This document shows, in pieces, positions 1 through 7,595 of a DNA stretch of 13,116 nt. Position 1 is the first letter of the stretch. Every line of letters starts with the position of its first letter. The notes beneath the pieces are model-generated. The model was not told where the DNA came from, did not search any database, and saw only the letters and a list, made by a program, of their open reading frames with translations. The translations under genes were made by a program, and so were the position numbers. Source of the DNA: Methanomicrobiales archaeon (GTDB lineage Archaea > Halobacteriota > Methanomicrobia > Methanomicrobiales > Methanomicrobiaceae); the NCBI GenBank assembly GCA_012523385.1, contig JAAYIO010000012.1, positions 1 through 13,116 of the forward strand, written 5' to 3'.

Positions 1-452
1 AAGAGATAGATCCAATCGCAGAGGCACTCCTTTTCACCGCAGATCATGCCGCGCACATCCGCGACATTATTCGCCCGGCTCTTTTGGAAGGAAAGTTGGT
101 CATCTCCGATAGATACAGTGATTCACGCTTCACCTATCAATCCGTCACTCTGGATGGCATTCTTCCAAACGCCCATGAGTGGTTAAAGGCAGTACACCAC
201 GGTTGGACTATTCTTCCTGACCGCACTTATCTTTTGACCATGCCGGTTGAAAACGCAATGAAACGCCTTTCTGACGACCGTGACGATACAGAACACTTTG
301 AAAAGGCCGACATCCTTTCCCGTGTTCAGAAAAATTACCTGATGGCAGCAGAACACGATCCAAAACGGTTTGTGATCATTGACGCAATGCTTGAAAAAGA
401 GATAATTGGGAATTTCGTTGCCGAAAGTATCAGGCAATTCGTAAAACCGTGA
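1..452 (+). CDS. tmk: thymidylate kinase, 3' part (5' end outside window)
   Basis: dTMP kinase phosphorylates dTMP to dTDP with ATP in the cytosol, an essential step of dTTP synthesis. The frame is open from base 3 (the first two bases finish an earlier codon), so about 150 of the roughly 200 residues usual for the family are visible; the P-loop end lies upstream. The visible part begins with a stretch resembling the family's EPIAEALLF...AD region. The hallmark DRYSDSR (the DRY motif plus the following serine) comes from bases 108-128, followed by TYQSVTLDG. The in-frame TTG at 84 is not a start, because clear Tmk sequence continues upstream of it. The stop codon lies inside the end of the convergent valS gene, giving a 23-base tail-to-tail overlap. 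Family assignment is confident; the missing N-terminus means kinase-loop integrity cannot be judged. Confidence 0.93.
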   Translation, partial: EIDPIAEALLFTADHAAHIRDIIRPALLEGKLVISDRYSDSRFTYQSVTLDGILPNAHEWLKAVHHGWTILPDRTYLLTMPVENAMKRLSDDRDDTEHFEKADILSRVQKNYLMAAEHDPKRFVIIDAMLEKEIIGNFVAESIRQFVKP

Positions 453-3030
453 CAATGACCCCCTCTTTCAGGGTCAGCACATCCACGGTTGCTCCTGCTA
501 CGCGGTAGACATAGACGGGTTCAAAGGCACCCTCCGGAACAGCCACCTCTTCTCCATCAACGGTCACATGCGACACACCATTGCGGAGGTCTGCTTCAGG
601 GAGGGCACGCACTGCATCCATAAACCCACGCGCCTTGTTTCTCAGAGCGGGACCAATGATTCCCATTGAAAAGTTCACATCGGAGACCACCTGTTCGAGG
701 TGCGGTTTTTCCGTAGTCCAACTCACCTTCGCATTCAAAGCACGGGATGCGTCACCAGCATCTTCAATTCCCTCATTCGCATACACAACGACCTGCCCGA
801 GAGGGGCATTGAGTGCCATACCATTGTCATGCTTGAACCTGCGTACTTCAGAGACCACTTCTACAAGCAAAGCGCCATTACGCGCCGCATCCATATCGAC
901 AAATGAAAGGTCGGGCCATCCTGCGGCATGCACACTTCCTTCATTCAGATAGGAAAAACACTCTTCCGAAAAGAATGGCGTAATCGGTGCAAACATCCTG
1001 CAGATAGTAGCAAGGGCCGCTCGCAGAGTATAGAGCGCACTGTCTCGTGCGGGCCCTTCGTCTTCATACAATCTGCCTTTCACCAGTTCGATATAATTGT
1101 CAGCAAAGATATCGCGGGAAAACTCACGGATGCCACGGATGGCACGATCAAACTGATAAGACTCCATTGCCCCAGTCACCTCTGCAACCGTTGCAGAAAG
1201 ACGGCACATCAGCCACTTGTCGGCAAGAACCGTCACGGAATCTTCAGTAAAATCACCCGAGTCCCCTGCCTGCATCAGCACAAACCGCGCGATATTCCAG
1301 AGTTTGGTCTGGAACCGTGACCCGGCCACCACATCATTCCAGGAAAAGACGATATCAGATCCCGTTGCCGCACCAATAGCGCTCCACTGGCGGAACGCAT
1401 CTGCCCCATAATCCTTGAGAATATCCTCGGGAGGAATGATGTTACCCCGGCTCTTGCTCATCTTAAAGCCGTCTTCGCCAAGCACCATCCCATTCACAAG
1501 AATTTCATCCCATGGTTTTGACCCCGTCAGGGCAAGGGAACGCAGAATGGTGTAAAATGCCCATGTCCGGATGATATCATGACCTTGCGGGCGAATCTGT
1601 GCGGGGAACCGCTCCGGAATATCCCCACCATCCCAGCCGGTGACATTTAAGACAGAGATAGAGGAGTCCATCCACGTATCCAGCACATCCTTTTCACCAG
1701 TAAATGAAGTCCCACCACAGACTGGGCAGGCATTCTTCGGAGTTACTGCTGTTGGATCAACCGGCAGATCTGTTTCATCAGGAAGAACTGTCGCACCACA
1801 TCCATCACAGAACCAGACGGGAATGGGTGTTGCAAACACACGCTGACGTGAGATGCACCAGTCCCATTCCATCTGTGATGCCCAGTTCTCCAGACGGCTA
1901 TACATGTGATCAGGCATCCACTTGATCTCTTTTGCCGCTTTGATGATACCCTCATTGTGAATTTTTACAAACCACTGACGTTCACTGAGAATCTCAATCG
2001 GTGTCTTACACCGCCAGCAGGCCCCAACACGCTGTTCCAGATTCTCCTGACGGTTGAGTATACCCTGCTCCTTCATATCTGCAAGGATTCTCTCACGGCA
2101 TTCCTTTGTTGTCAGACCCTCATAGGGGCCGGCAATGGAGGTCATCCTGCCTGAGGTGTTAATAGCTTTTCTGAGATCAAGCTGATGCTGTTTCCACCAG
2201 TGCACATCTTGTTTGTCACCAAACGTACAGATCATCACCGCACCGCTGCCAAACTCAGGATCAACAGCACCATCAGTAATCACCGGCACACTGTAGCCAA
2301 AGAGTGGCACCTTGAGAGTCTTCCCTGCGGTTCCTGCGTACCGCTCATCGTCTGGATGAACAGCAACAGCAACACAGGCTGCAAGAAGTTCAGGACGGGA
2401 GGTGGCAATCTCAACGCCATCAAAGTCAAAGAAATTCAGGAGAGTGGTCCGGTCATCATAGGTCACTTCGGCAAAGGCAATGGCAGTCTCACATCGCGTA
2501 CAGAAGTTTACCGGGTGCTCACTCTGATATATATCGCCGGATTTTAGCATTCTGAGAAATGATATCTGAGTCTTCCGATAGTATTCCGGCAACATGGTGA
2601 CATATTCGTTGCTCCAGTCAATTGAGAATCCACATCGCCGCATGGTCGCGCGCATCTTTTCAATATTCTGAATCGTTAAATCATGACACATCTGCCTGAA
2701 AACATCACGAGACACATCATTTTTGGTTATGCCATGAGTCTCCTCCACCTTTACTTCAGTGGGCAGGCCGTGACAATCCCACCCCTGAGGAAACATGACA
2801 TTATATCCACGCATTCGCTTATATCGTGCGATAAAATCGATATAACACCAATTAAACCCGTTTCCAATATGGAAGTTACCGGTCGGGTATGGGGGAGGAG
2901 TATCGATGATAAACCGGGGTTTTGTTGAGACAGGATCAAAATAATTGTCCTCATCCTTCCATTCCTGTAACCAGTACTCCTCTACAGGATTGGGATCATA
3001 CGCCTTCGGTATTTCGGTTGATCGCGACAT
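430..3030 (-). CDS. valS: valyl-tRNA synthetase
   Basis: Cytosolic class I aminoacyl-tRNA synthetase that charges tRNA-Val and edits threonine mischarged on it. At 866 aa it is full length for the archaeal form. The ATP-site signature PTGNFHIGN lies at residues 49-57 (HIGN in the HIGH position) and KMSKS at 523-527. Between them is the CP1 editing insert, with TSRPELLAA near residues 210-218. Zinc-knuckle cysteine pairs are seen at C177/C180, C338/C341, C408/C411 and C435/C438. PQGWDCHGLPTE (81-92) and GHDIIRTWAFYT (483-494) are typical ValRS/IleRS-family blocks. The start MSRSTEIPKAYDP matches a normal N-terminus. The only good Shine-Dalgarno-like string on this strand is more than 20 bases upstream, so a short-leader transcript is plausible. 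It converges with tmk and overlaps its end. Confidence 0.97.
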   Translation of the reverse strand: MSRSTEIPKAYDPNPVEEYWLQEWKDEDNYFDPVSTKPRFIIDTPPPYPTGNFHIGNGFNWCYIDFIARYKRMRGYNVMFPQGWDCHGLPTEVKVEETHGITKNDVSRDVFRQMCHDLTIQNIEKMRATMRRCGFSIDWSNEYVTMLPEYYRKTQISFLRMLKSGDIYQSEHPVNFCTRCETAIAFAEVTYDDRTTLLNFFDFDGVEIATSRPELLAACVAVAVHPDDERYAGTAGKTLKVPLFGYSVPVITDGAVDPEFGSGAVMICTFGDKQDVHWWKQHQLDLRKAINTSGRMTSIAGPYEGLTTKECRERILADMKEQGILNRQENLEQRVGACWRCKTPIEILSERQWFVKIHNEGIIKAAKEIKWMPDHMYSRLENWASQMEWDWCISRQRVFATPIPVWFCDGCGATVLPDETDLPVDPTAVTPKNACPVCGGTSFTGEKDVLDTWMDSSISVLNVTGWDGGDIPERFPAQIRPQGHDIIRTWAFYTILRSLALTGSKPWDEILVNGMVLGEDGFKMSKSRGNIIPPEDILKDYGADAFRQWSAIGAATGSDIVFSWNDVVAGSRFQTKLWNIARFVLMQAGDSGDFTEDSVTVLADKWLMCRLSATVAEVTGAMESYQFDRAIRGIREFSRDIFADNYIELVKGRLYEDEGPARDSALYTLRAALATICRMFAPITPFFSEECFSYLNEGSVHAAGWPDLSFVDMDAARNGALLVEVVSEVRRFKHDNGMALNAPLGQVVVYANEGIEDAGDASRALNAKVSWTTEKPHLEQVVSDVNFSMGIIGPALRNKARGFMDAVRALPEADLRNGVSHVTVDGEEVAVPEGAFEPVYVYRVAGATVDVLTLKEGVIVTVLRIA

Positions 3031-3066
3031 TTTGAGAATATTAGTTGTTTTTTCTCCTAATAGTGT

Positions 3067-3118
3067 TCCGTGATCATGTGGTCACCGGAGATTGTGTCCC
3101 TTGTTTTGTCTGACAAAA
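3067..3118. promoter_or_regulatory. two palindromic elements between divergent valS and DUF92 genes
   Basis: The 159-base divergent gap contains two inverted repeats. At 3067-3089, TCCGTGA faces TCACCGGA across a short centre, pairing with one bulged base. At 3104-3118, TTTTGTC and GACAAAA form a perfect 7-base inverted repeat around a single T. Both lie roughly 35-90 bases upstream of valS and 70-125 bases upstream of the DUF92 gene, where an archaeal regulator could bind. The T/A-rich 15-mer could also act as a small RNA hairpin in a transcript. Candidate TATA-like boxes are weak here: CATAAACC near 3152-3159 for the plus gene and a CTATTAGG-like string near 3060 for valS. The function is inferred from position and symmetry only. 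Confidence 0.35.
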
Positions 3119-3189
3119 ACCTACGATGTTCAGGGTACCACCATACGTAACCATAAACCAATTAACCATCAATTACTAAAATAGCTGCA

Positions 3190-4398
3190 ATGGAACAGGA
3201 CACAGGGATGTGGGCAGCGTCGGTTCTTGCATTGCTATGCATCATCATTGCCCCATATGTCACCCCCCACTGGCTTCTCGCGCTTTTTGTTGTGCTCATC
3301 TGCGTACTGTTCATTCTCATAAAAAAATCCCGATACACATCTTTTTCTATCGCAACCATAGCGGCGCTTTATCGCTTTGAACTCATACCACTGGTGGTTT
3401 TTTCCACTACGTTTGCCATTGTAATCATCGGTGAAGCTGCCTATCGAATCACGGGAAAGGGCGAAAAAGGATATATCCCATTTATTGTCGCCGCATTCAT
3501 CAGCGCATTTCTGGTTATGATGTATTCGGGCTACACCGCCCCGCTTGTAGCAGTCACGGGAGTAATTGTTGCTTTGATGCTCCATGCGATTCTGCGCGAA
3601 CGCGAGGATGGCATCTTCATTGAGACGCTGGGCGTTGCAATGACGATGCTTCTCTTCTACGAAATTAACTACCATGTTGAAGCTACGATCCTCATCACCG
3701 CAGTCATCATTGGGTTTGGATTTGCGTTGTTCTCCTACAAGCTGAAAGCAGCGGACATGTCGGGTCTTTTTTCAGGAGCACTGATGGGGATTCTTATCAT
3801 CGTATTCACCGGTGGTGTGGAATGGTTTCTGATTATGCTCACCTTCTTTATTCTCGGAGCAGGCACCACAAAATTCCGGTTTGAGAAGAAGAAATTACTC
3901 GGTGTAGCAGAATCACACGGTGGTGTACGTGGCTACTTCAATGTATTCGCAAACGGGGTAGTTGCACTCAGCGGAGCCATCCTCTTTGGCATTACGAAAG
4001 AACCTCTGTTCATTGCACTCTTTCTGGGAAGCGTTGCCTGTGCCACCTCAGATACCCTTGCAAGCGAGGTTGGCGTGGTTGGGAAGACACCACGCCTCAT
4101 TACGACATTTAAGGAGGTGCCCCGGGGGACAAACGGGGGCGTTACACTGGTTGGAGAACTGGCCGCCATTGGAGGCGCAGTCATCATCGCCATTGTTGCA
4201 TATTTGCTGGGTGTTGCCGACCTGACACTCGTCGCAGTCACGATTCTGTCCGGATTTTTCGGGACAAACATCGACAGTCTCATCGGTGCATTATATGAAA
4301 ACAAACACGTATTCGGGAACGCCGGAACAAATTTCCTTGCCACACTGTCATCCGGAATCTTTGCAGTAGTAGTATATTTTGTTTTCATCTCTTTTTAA
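3190..4398 (+). CDS. DUF92 family (VTE6-like) polytopic membrane protein
   Basis: A 402-aa integral membrane protein. Residues about 165-402 carry DUF92/TIGR00297 features: AGTTKFRFEKKK near 224-235, GGVRGYFNVFANG near 244-256, TSDTLASEVG at 286-295, PRLITTFKEVPRGTNGG at 301-317, GFFGTNIDSLIGA at 355-367 and GNAGTNFLAT at 376-385. The characterised plant member VTE6 is a phytyl-phosphate kinase, so a prenyl-phosphate kinase role in archaeal lipid metabolism is possible but only inferred. The first 160 residues add about six hydrophobic segments beyond the usual ~240-aa DUF92 core. ATG at 3190 has no Shine-Dalgarno sequence; M7 (3208) is an alternative start. It is divergent from valS and followed by a T-tract. 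The family call is confident, the substrate unknown. Confidence 0.88.
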   Translation: MEQDTGMWAASVLALLCIIIAPYVTPHWLLALFVVLICVLFILIKKSRYTSFSIATIAALYRFELIPLVVFSTTFAIVIIGEAAYRITGKGEKGYIPFIVAAFISAFLVMMYSGYTAPLVAVTGVIVALMLHAILREREDGIFIETLGVAMTMLLFYEINYHVEATILITAVIIGFGFALFSYKLKAADMSGLFSGALMGILIIVFTGGVEWFLIMLTFFILGAGTTKFRFEKKKLLGVAESHGGVRGYFNVFANGVVALSGAILFGITKEPLFIALFLGSVACATSDTLASEVGVVGKTPRLITTFKEVPRGTNGGVTLVGELAAIGGAVIIAIVAYLLGVADLTLVAVTILSGFFGTNIDSLIGALYENKHVFGNAGTNFLATLSSGIFAVVVYFVFISF

Positions 4399-4418
4399 AA
4401 CATGAATATATCCACGAA

Positions 4419-4424
4419 TTTTTT
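4419..4424 (+). terminator. T6 tract after the DUF92 gene
   Basis: Six consecutive T residues lie about 20 bases after the DUF92 stop codon, and the stop itself ends a T5 run. Archaeal RNA polymerase terminates at such oligo-T stretches without needing a hairpin. Confidence 0.45.
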
Positions 4425-4690
4425 AAACAGGATCCGGGCAGTTCATAAAAAAGATACACATTGGCCCACAACAAAGATTCAAGATACGGCTATCCCGATT
4501 TGGGTATCACATCCTGAGGTACAGAATATTTCCACACCTCTCCCTCTCTTATCTATTCAGAAGAATTCCCGTGCACTTCCATACCCATGACAGAACGGTG
4601 TTCGGGATGAATTTGGAGATAAAATAACAACAGTTTTTTGGAACCAGTAAATGCAGTAAAACGTTTCATTCAGCGGATGAATAGTGATTT

Positions 4691-4698
4691 AAAAAAAA
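4691..4698 (-). terminator. T8 tract (minus strand) after the six-TM membrane protein gene
   Basis: Eight A residues on the plus strand read as T8 on the minus strand, starting 6 bases past the TAA stop of the gene at 4705-5592. The placement fits an archaeal oligo-U terminator for the two-gene minus-strand unit. Confidence 0.55.
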
Positions 4699-4704
4699 TG
4701 AGAA

Positions 4705-5592
4705 TTAAGAATATTTGTACCAGCGTCCTTTCTCATCATAGACCCCGCCCTCCATCATCTCCTCATCTATTATTTCCCCCCCAATCATTTCCTCCTGATT
4801 ATCGTCATCGACAGCCTCAACATGACGAAGGTAAAAAGAGGCCTTGAACGGAAGGAGAATCGCGGTGAAAAGACCTGCCACCACGGCATACAGGGCAACG
4901 ATAATATCCATCCCGTCGTCCCCAATGAGGGCCTGTTGCTCTTCAAGGGTCATATTCATAAGGGTGTTTACGTCCAGAGACGGATCAAAAGCTATTGAAC
5001 CGGCAAAGAACAGTGAGACGAAGAAGGTACTGACCATAAACACCACAACGAGAAGAATGAAACAAACGAGATAAAATCCAACCACCCCAAAGGGATGGGA
5101 ACGAACAAATATCACGCTTTGCAAAAGGGTTGCAAAGACGCCCCTCTTCCTTTCAAGAACCGCTACGGCGTCATAAAAGAAAAAAAAGAATATCAGAGGA
5201 ATAAAAATCCAGAATACACTTACAATCATCAGGAGGGCATTCTGCCCACCTCCGAATGCCGTAAAGACGAGGGAAAAAATCAGAATTCCAATAGCACCAA
5301 AGAATGCCAAAAAGGCTCCCGGAATAAGGAGTGCAAAATACCGCCAAAGACCCCCCCTTACGTATGCAGAGAGGGAACTCTCACCCCAGTTGATTATTTC
5401 ATAGGATGCACCTACAAAAAACGGGAAAAGAATAACGCCAAAGAATCCAATGGTCGACGCGTAGAATTCGAGACCATGAACGCTACAGTAGCCAAAAGCT
5501 GCAACTACACATCCAACCCAAATTCCCGACAACAGAAGGAATGGATATCGCTTAAGGCAACTGAATGCTTCTTTGAGTGAATTGAGAACCAT
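4705..5592 (-). CDS. six-TM membrane protein with acidic tail (DUF4013/DUF7847-like)
   Basis: A 295-aa hydrophobic protein with about six membrane segments near residues 16-36, 45-65, 85-112, 115-146, 170-200 and 228-250. The N-terminal SLKEAFSCLKRYPFLLLSG resembles the amphipathic lead-in of DUF4013/DUF7847-type archaeal membrane proteins. A loop at about 202-226 is polar and acidic. After the last membrane segment comes an acidic stretch (261-284), then the ending YDEKGRWYKYS, which I believe recurs at the C-termini of related methanogen proteins. No catalytic motif is visible and the function is unknown. The start lies 6 bases after the stop of the PK_C-like gene, implying co-transcription and probably translational coupling. 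The family name is tentative; the membrane-protein call is secure. Confidence 0.8.
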   Translation of the reverse strand: MVLNSLKEAFSCLKRYPFLLLSGIWVGCVVAAFGYCSVHGLEFYASTIGFFGVILFPFFVGASYEIINWGESSLSAYVRGGLWRYFALLIPGAFLAFFGAIGILIFSLVFTAFGGGQNALLMIVSVFWIFIPLIFFFFFYDAVAVLERKRGVFATLLQSVIFVRSHPFGVVGFYLVCFILLVVVFMVSTFFVSLFFAGSIAFDPSLDVNTLMNMTLEEQQALIGDDGMDIIVALYAVVAGLFTAILLPFKASFYLRHVEAVDDDNQEEMIGGEIIDEEMMEGGVYDEKGRWYKYS

Positions 5593-5598
5593 AATGTA

Positions 5599-6189
5599 TC
5601 AGCGATTCCTGGGCATGGCGACAATTTCACGAACTTGCAAATCAAAATACCGAGCAGTATTTGCCGGTAGCACTACACAGACCGTATCCGCGCCCTGTGC
5701 CGTACCGCCCACAGCAATGACTTCCCGGTCAACAGGCACTTTCCCCTGATCTGCGGCGATGAGCGTACACTCTACAGCGACCTTGAGGCCAATTGCAATC
5801 GTCCGCCTGAGGGTTTCTGCAATAACGTCGGTCCGTGATCCGCCACCCACCTTCGGGTTTCCGGATAATGCGCGTTCAAGACCTGAGAGGACATGCGTGC
5901 CGGTGACCACATCTGCACCATGCTCTTTGAAATATGGCAAAAGACCCGTATCGAATTCCCATACCCCCGGTTCCCGGAACCCAACTGTGTGAGTTACTAT
6001 AACCAGATGGATTCCGGTGTTTTTCATTACCTCAGCAAATATCTTTGCCGTTTCTCCGGTAGTGCTTGCGACAACAATAGTAGATATTCCCAAGTCCTGT
6101 GCACGTTTCACTGCAATATTCGCTGCATCGTGTGAATTATCTTTTCCCGGCCGGTCAAAATAGTAAACCGGTTTTTCTGAAAAACTCAT
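5599..6189 (-). CDS. stand-alone pyruvate kinase C-terminal-domain-like protein
   Basis: A 196-aa soluble alpha/beta protein resembling the isolated pyruvate kinase alpha/beta (C-terminal) domain found in archaea, the group containing AF0103 and MTH1675. Visible blocks are VYYFDRPGKDNSHDAA (residues 8-23), IVVASTTGETA (38-48), LVIVTHTVGF (62-71), GTHVLSGLERA (97-107), VAVECTLIAADQG (137-149) and GGTAQGADT (161-169). It lacks the pyruvate kinase barrel and active site, so it is not a pyruvate kinase. Solved relatives were, as I recall, reported with bound FMN, but no reaction is established. A TATA box sits about 28 bases upstream of the ATG and no Shine-Dalgarno sequence is present, so the mRNA is probably leaderless. 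It is first in a two-gene unit with the membrane protein gene downstream. Confidence 0.9.
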   Translation of the reverse strand: MSFSEKPVYYFDRPGKDNSHDAANIAVKRAQDLGISTIVVASTTGETAKIFAEVMKNTGIHLVIVTHTVGFREPGVWEFDTGLLPYFKEHGADVVTGTHVLSGLERALSGNPKVGGGSRTDVIAETLRRTIAIGLKVAVECTLIAADQGKVPVDREVIAVGGTAQGADTVCVVLPANTARYFDLQVREIVAMPRNR

Positions 6190-6212
6190 GGTAACATTTT
6201 TTGCATCTGATC

Positions 6213-6222
6213 ATTTATACTC
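6213..6222 (-). promoter_or_regulatory. TATA box for the PK_C-like / membrane protein unit
   Basis: Read on the minus strand the sequence is GAGTATAAAT. Its centre is about 28 bases upstream of the ATG at 6189, which places the start of transcription at or just before the start codon. With no Shine-Dalgarno sequence, a leaderless mRNA is likely. Confidence 0.65.
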
Positions 6223-6284
6223 TGTTACGATAACCAGATACTACATACAAAGGCACCAGATTTGCCAGAGATATGCATCAATAT

Positions 6285-6294
6285 AGGAGAGAGA
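6285..6294 (+). promoter_or_regulatory. ribosome binding site supporting the GTPase start at 6307
   Basis: AGGAGAGAGA lies 12 bases before ATG 6307 and downstream of the competing TTG at 6262. It therefore argues for the internal ATG as the true start. Confidence 0.5.
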
Positions 6295-6306
6295 AAGAGA
6301 ATTACC

Positions 6307-7473
6307 ATGCTGACTATTGCTATTGCAGGAAAACCAAACTGTGGAAAATCAACGTTTTTTACGGCATCCACACTCGCACCGGTGGAGATTGCAAATTATC
6401 CGTTCACAACGATTGACGCGAACACCGGCGTTGCCTACCTGCGTGTTACCTGCGCGTGCCAGAAACTGGGCGTAAAGTGCGGCCACTGCACAGACGGCGT
6501 GCGGTTCATCCCCGTGGGGCTGATTGATGTCGCAGGACTGGTGCCTGATGCACATGAGGGCAGGGGTCTGGGCAACCAGTTTCTGGACCACCTGAGGGAA
6601 GCGGATGCCATCATCCACATCATTGACGGTAGCGGCAACACCGATAGTGAAGGAAACCCGGTTGATGCGGGATCACACGACCCCCGCGATGATATCGGAT
6701 TCATTGAGCATGAAATGTCTATGTGGGTGTATGGGATTCTTAATAAAACCTGGTCAAAGATGCAGCGGTCAACCCAGCAGAGGAACTACGATATCCTTGA
6801 TGCCATAGCCGAAGCACTTGGAGGCCTGAAAATAACCTATGAACAGGTCCGCGATGCCGAACGCGAGGCAGAGATTGACTTAAAATCGTGCTCTAAAGAA
6901 GAACTGATCAAATTCTGTTCCATCCTTGTTCCCATGAGCAAACCGATGGTCGTGGTGGCAAACAAGGCTGACCTCGCATCTGAAGAGATGTGCAACGAAT
7001 TAAAGAAGTCCGGCATCTCATTTGCCTCTTCAGCAAGTGAACTGGCACTCAGAAAGGCAGCAGAAGGCAAATTCATCACTTATCTGCCGGGAGATGCCAC
7101 CTTCACCATCCCACCAGATTCAAAGCTCAGTGCCCCCCAGAAGAAAGGCCTGATGGCCATTCAGAGCGTTATGGATAGATTCGGCAGTACAGGTGTTCAG
7201 CAGGCGATCAATGGGTCGGTCTTTGACCTGTTGGATATGATCGTTGTTTATCCGGTGGTTGATGAAAACAAATATTGTGACGGGCAGGGCAGGATACTCC
7301 CCGATGCATTCCTAATGAAACGCGGGTCAACACCTCGCGATCTTGCCTATCAGGTGCACTCCGAAATCGGAGACGGATTCATACATGCGGTTGATGCAAA
7401 AACAAAGATGAGAATTAAAGATACCCACGAACTCAAAGACGGGGATGTCATCAGAATCGTCTCAGCCAAATAA
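6307..7473 (+). CDS. YGR210/YchF-related GTPase with TGS domain
   Basis: A 388-aa TRAFAC-class GTPase of the Obg/YchF group, closest to the archaeal/yeast YGR210 branch (relative: Pyrococcus PH0525). The P-loop is GKPNCGKST at residues 8-16, the switch region NYPFTTIDANTG at 30-41, G3 DVAGL at 74-78 and G4 NKAD at 219-222. Intact NKAD predicts GTP preference, unlike YchF/OLA1, whose altered G4 favours ATP. A Cys-rich insert (C49, C51, C58, C61) precedes G3. The C-terminus from about 313 to 386 is a TGS domain ending KDGDVIRIVSAK. The role is probably ribosome- or RNA-associated, as for relatives; no specific substrate is known. I start at ATG 6307 because the P-loop normally begins within about 10 residues of the N-terminus and a purine-rich ribosome site precedes it. 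The TTG at 6262 would add 15 unlikely residues. Confidence 0.93.
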   Translation: MLTIAIAGKPNCGKSTFFTASTLAPVEIANYPFTTIDANTGVAYLRVTCACQKLGVKCGHCTDGVRFIPVGLIDVAGLVPDAHEGRGLGNQFLDHLREADAIIHIIDGSGNTDSEGNPVDAGSHDPRDDIGFIEHEMSMWVYGILNKTWSKMQRSTQQRNYDILDAIAEALGGLKITYEQVRDAEREAEIDLKSCSKEELIKFCSILVPMSKPMVVVANKADLASEEMCNELKKSGISFASSASELALRKAAEGKFITYLPGDATFTIPPDSKLSAPQKKGLMAIQSVMDRFGSTGVQQAINGSVFDLLDMIVVYPVVDENKYCDGQGRILPDAFLMKRGSTPRDLAYQVHSEIGDGFIHAVDAKTKMRIKDTHELKDGDVIRIVSAK

Positions 7474-7482
7474 CACTCACCC

Positions 7483-7488
7483 TTTTTT
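7483..7488 (+). terminator. T6 tract after the GTPase gene
   Basis: Six T residues lie 10 bases after the TAA stop, flanked by CCC and GGG, which could form a very short hairpin around the tract. The following gene has its own TATA box, so termination here is sensible. Confidence 0.5.
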
Positions 7489-7560
7489 ACAGGGTATCAC
7501 ATCACGACATTTCCTCCAACGGTGCCAAAACCCCATATTCCACACATTCCTCTCCACAAC

Positions 7561-7570
7561 GTATATAAAC
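7561..7570 (+). promoter_or_regulatory. strong TATA box for the 106-aa protein gene
   Basis: GTATATAAAC is centred 30 bases upstream of ATG 7596. This predicts a transcript starting only about 4-6 bases before the start codon. No Shine-Dalgarno sequence is present in that leader. Confidence 0.7.
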
Positions 7571-7595
7571 AATCAATCAATATATTCTGTTTACT

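Larger units (their letters stand above)
4399..4704. other. 306-base convergent intergenic gap, no convincing gene
   Basis: This AT-rich stretch separates the convergent DUF92 gene and the six-TM membrane protein gene. It holds T-tracts that fit terminators for each side. A 62-codon open frame at 4402-4590 has no Shine-Dalgarno sequence, no recognisable motif and an irregular composition, so it is not called. No tRNA-like or strong hairpin structure was seen. Confidence 0.5.

Noticed and set aside
4402..4590. 62-codon open frame in the convergent gap after the DUF92 gene
   Set aside because: No ribosome site or promoter, composition unlike neighbouring proteins, overlaps the T-tract terminator, and no recognisable motif.
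6262..6306. TTG-started N-terminal extension of the GTPase
   Set aside because: Adds residues before a P-loop that normally begins close to the N-terminus; the purine-rich ribosome site lies downstream of the TTG and fits ATG 6307.
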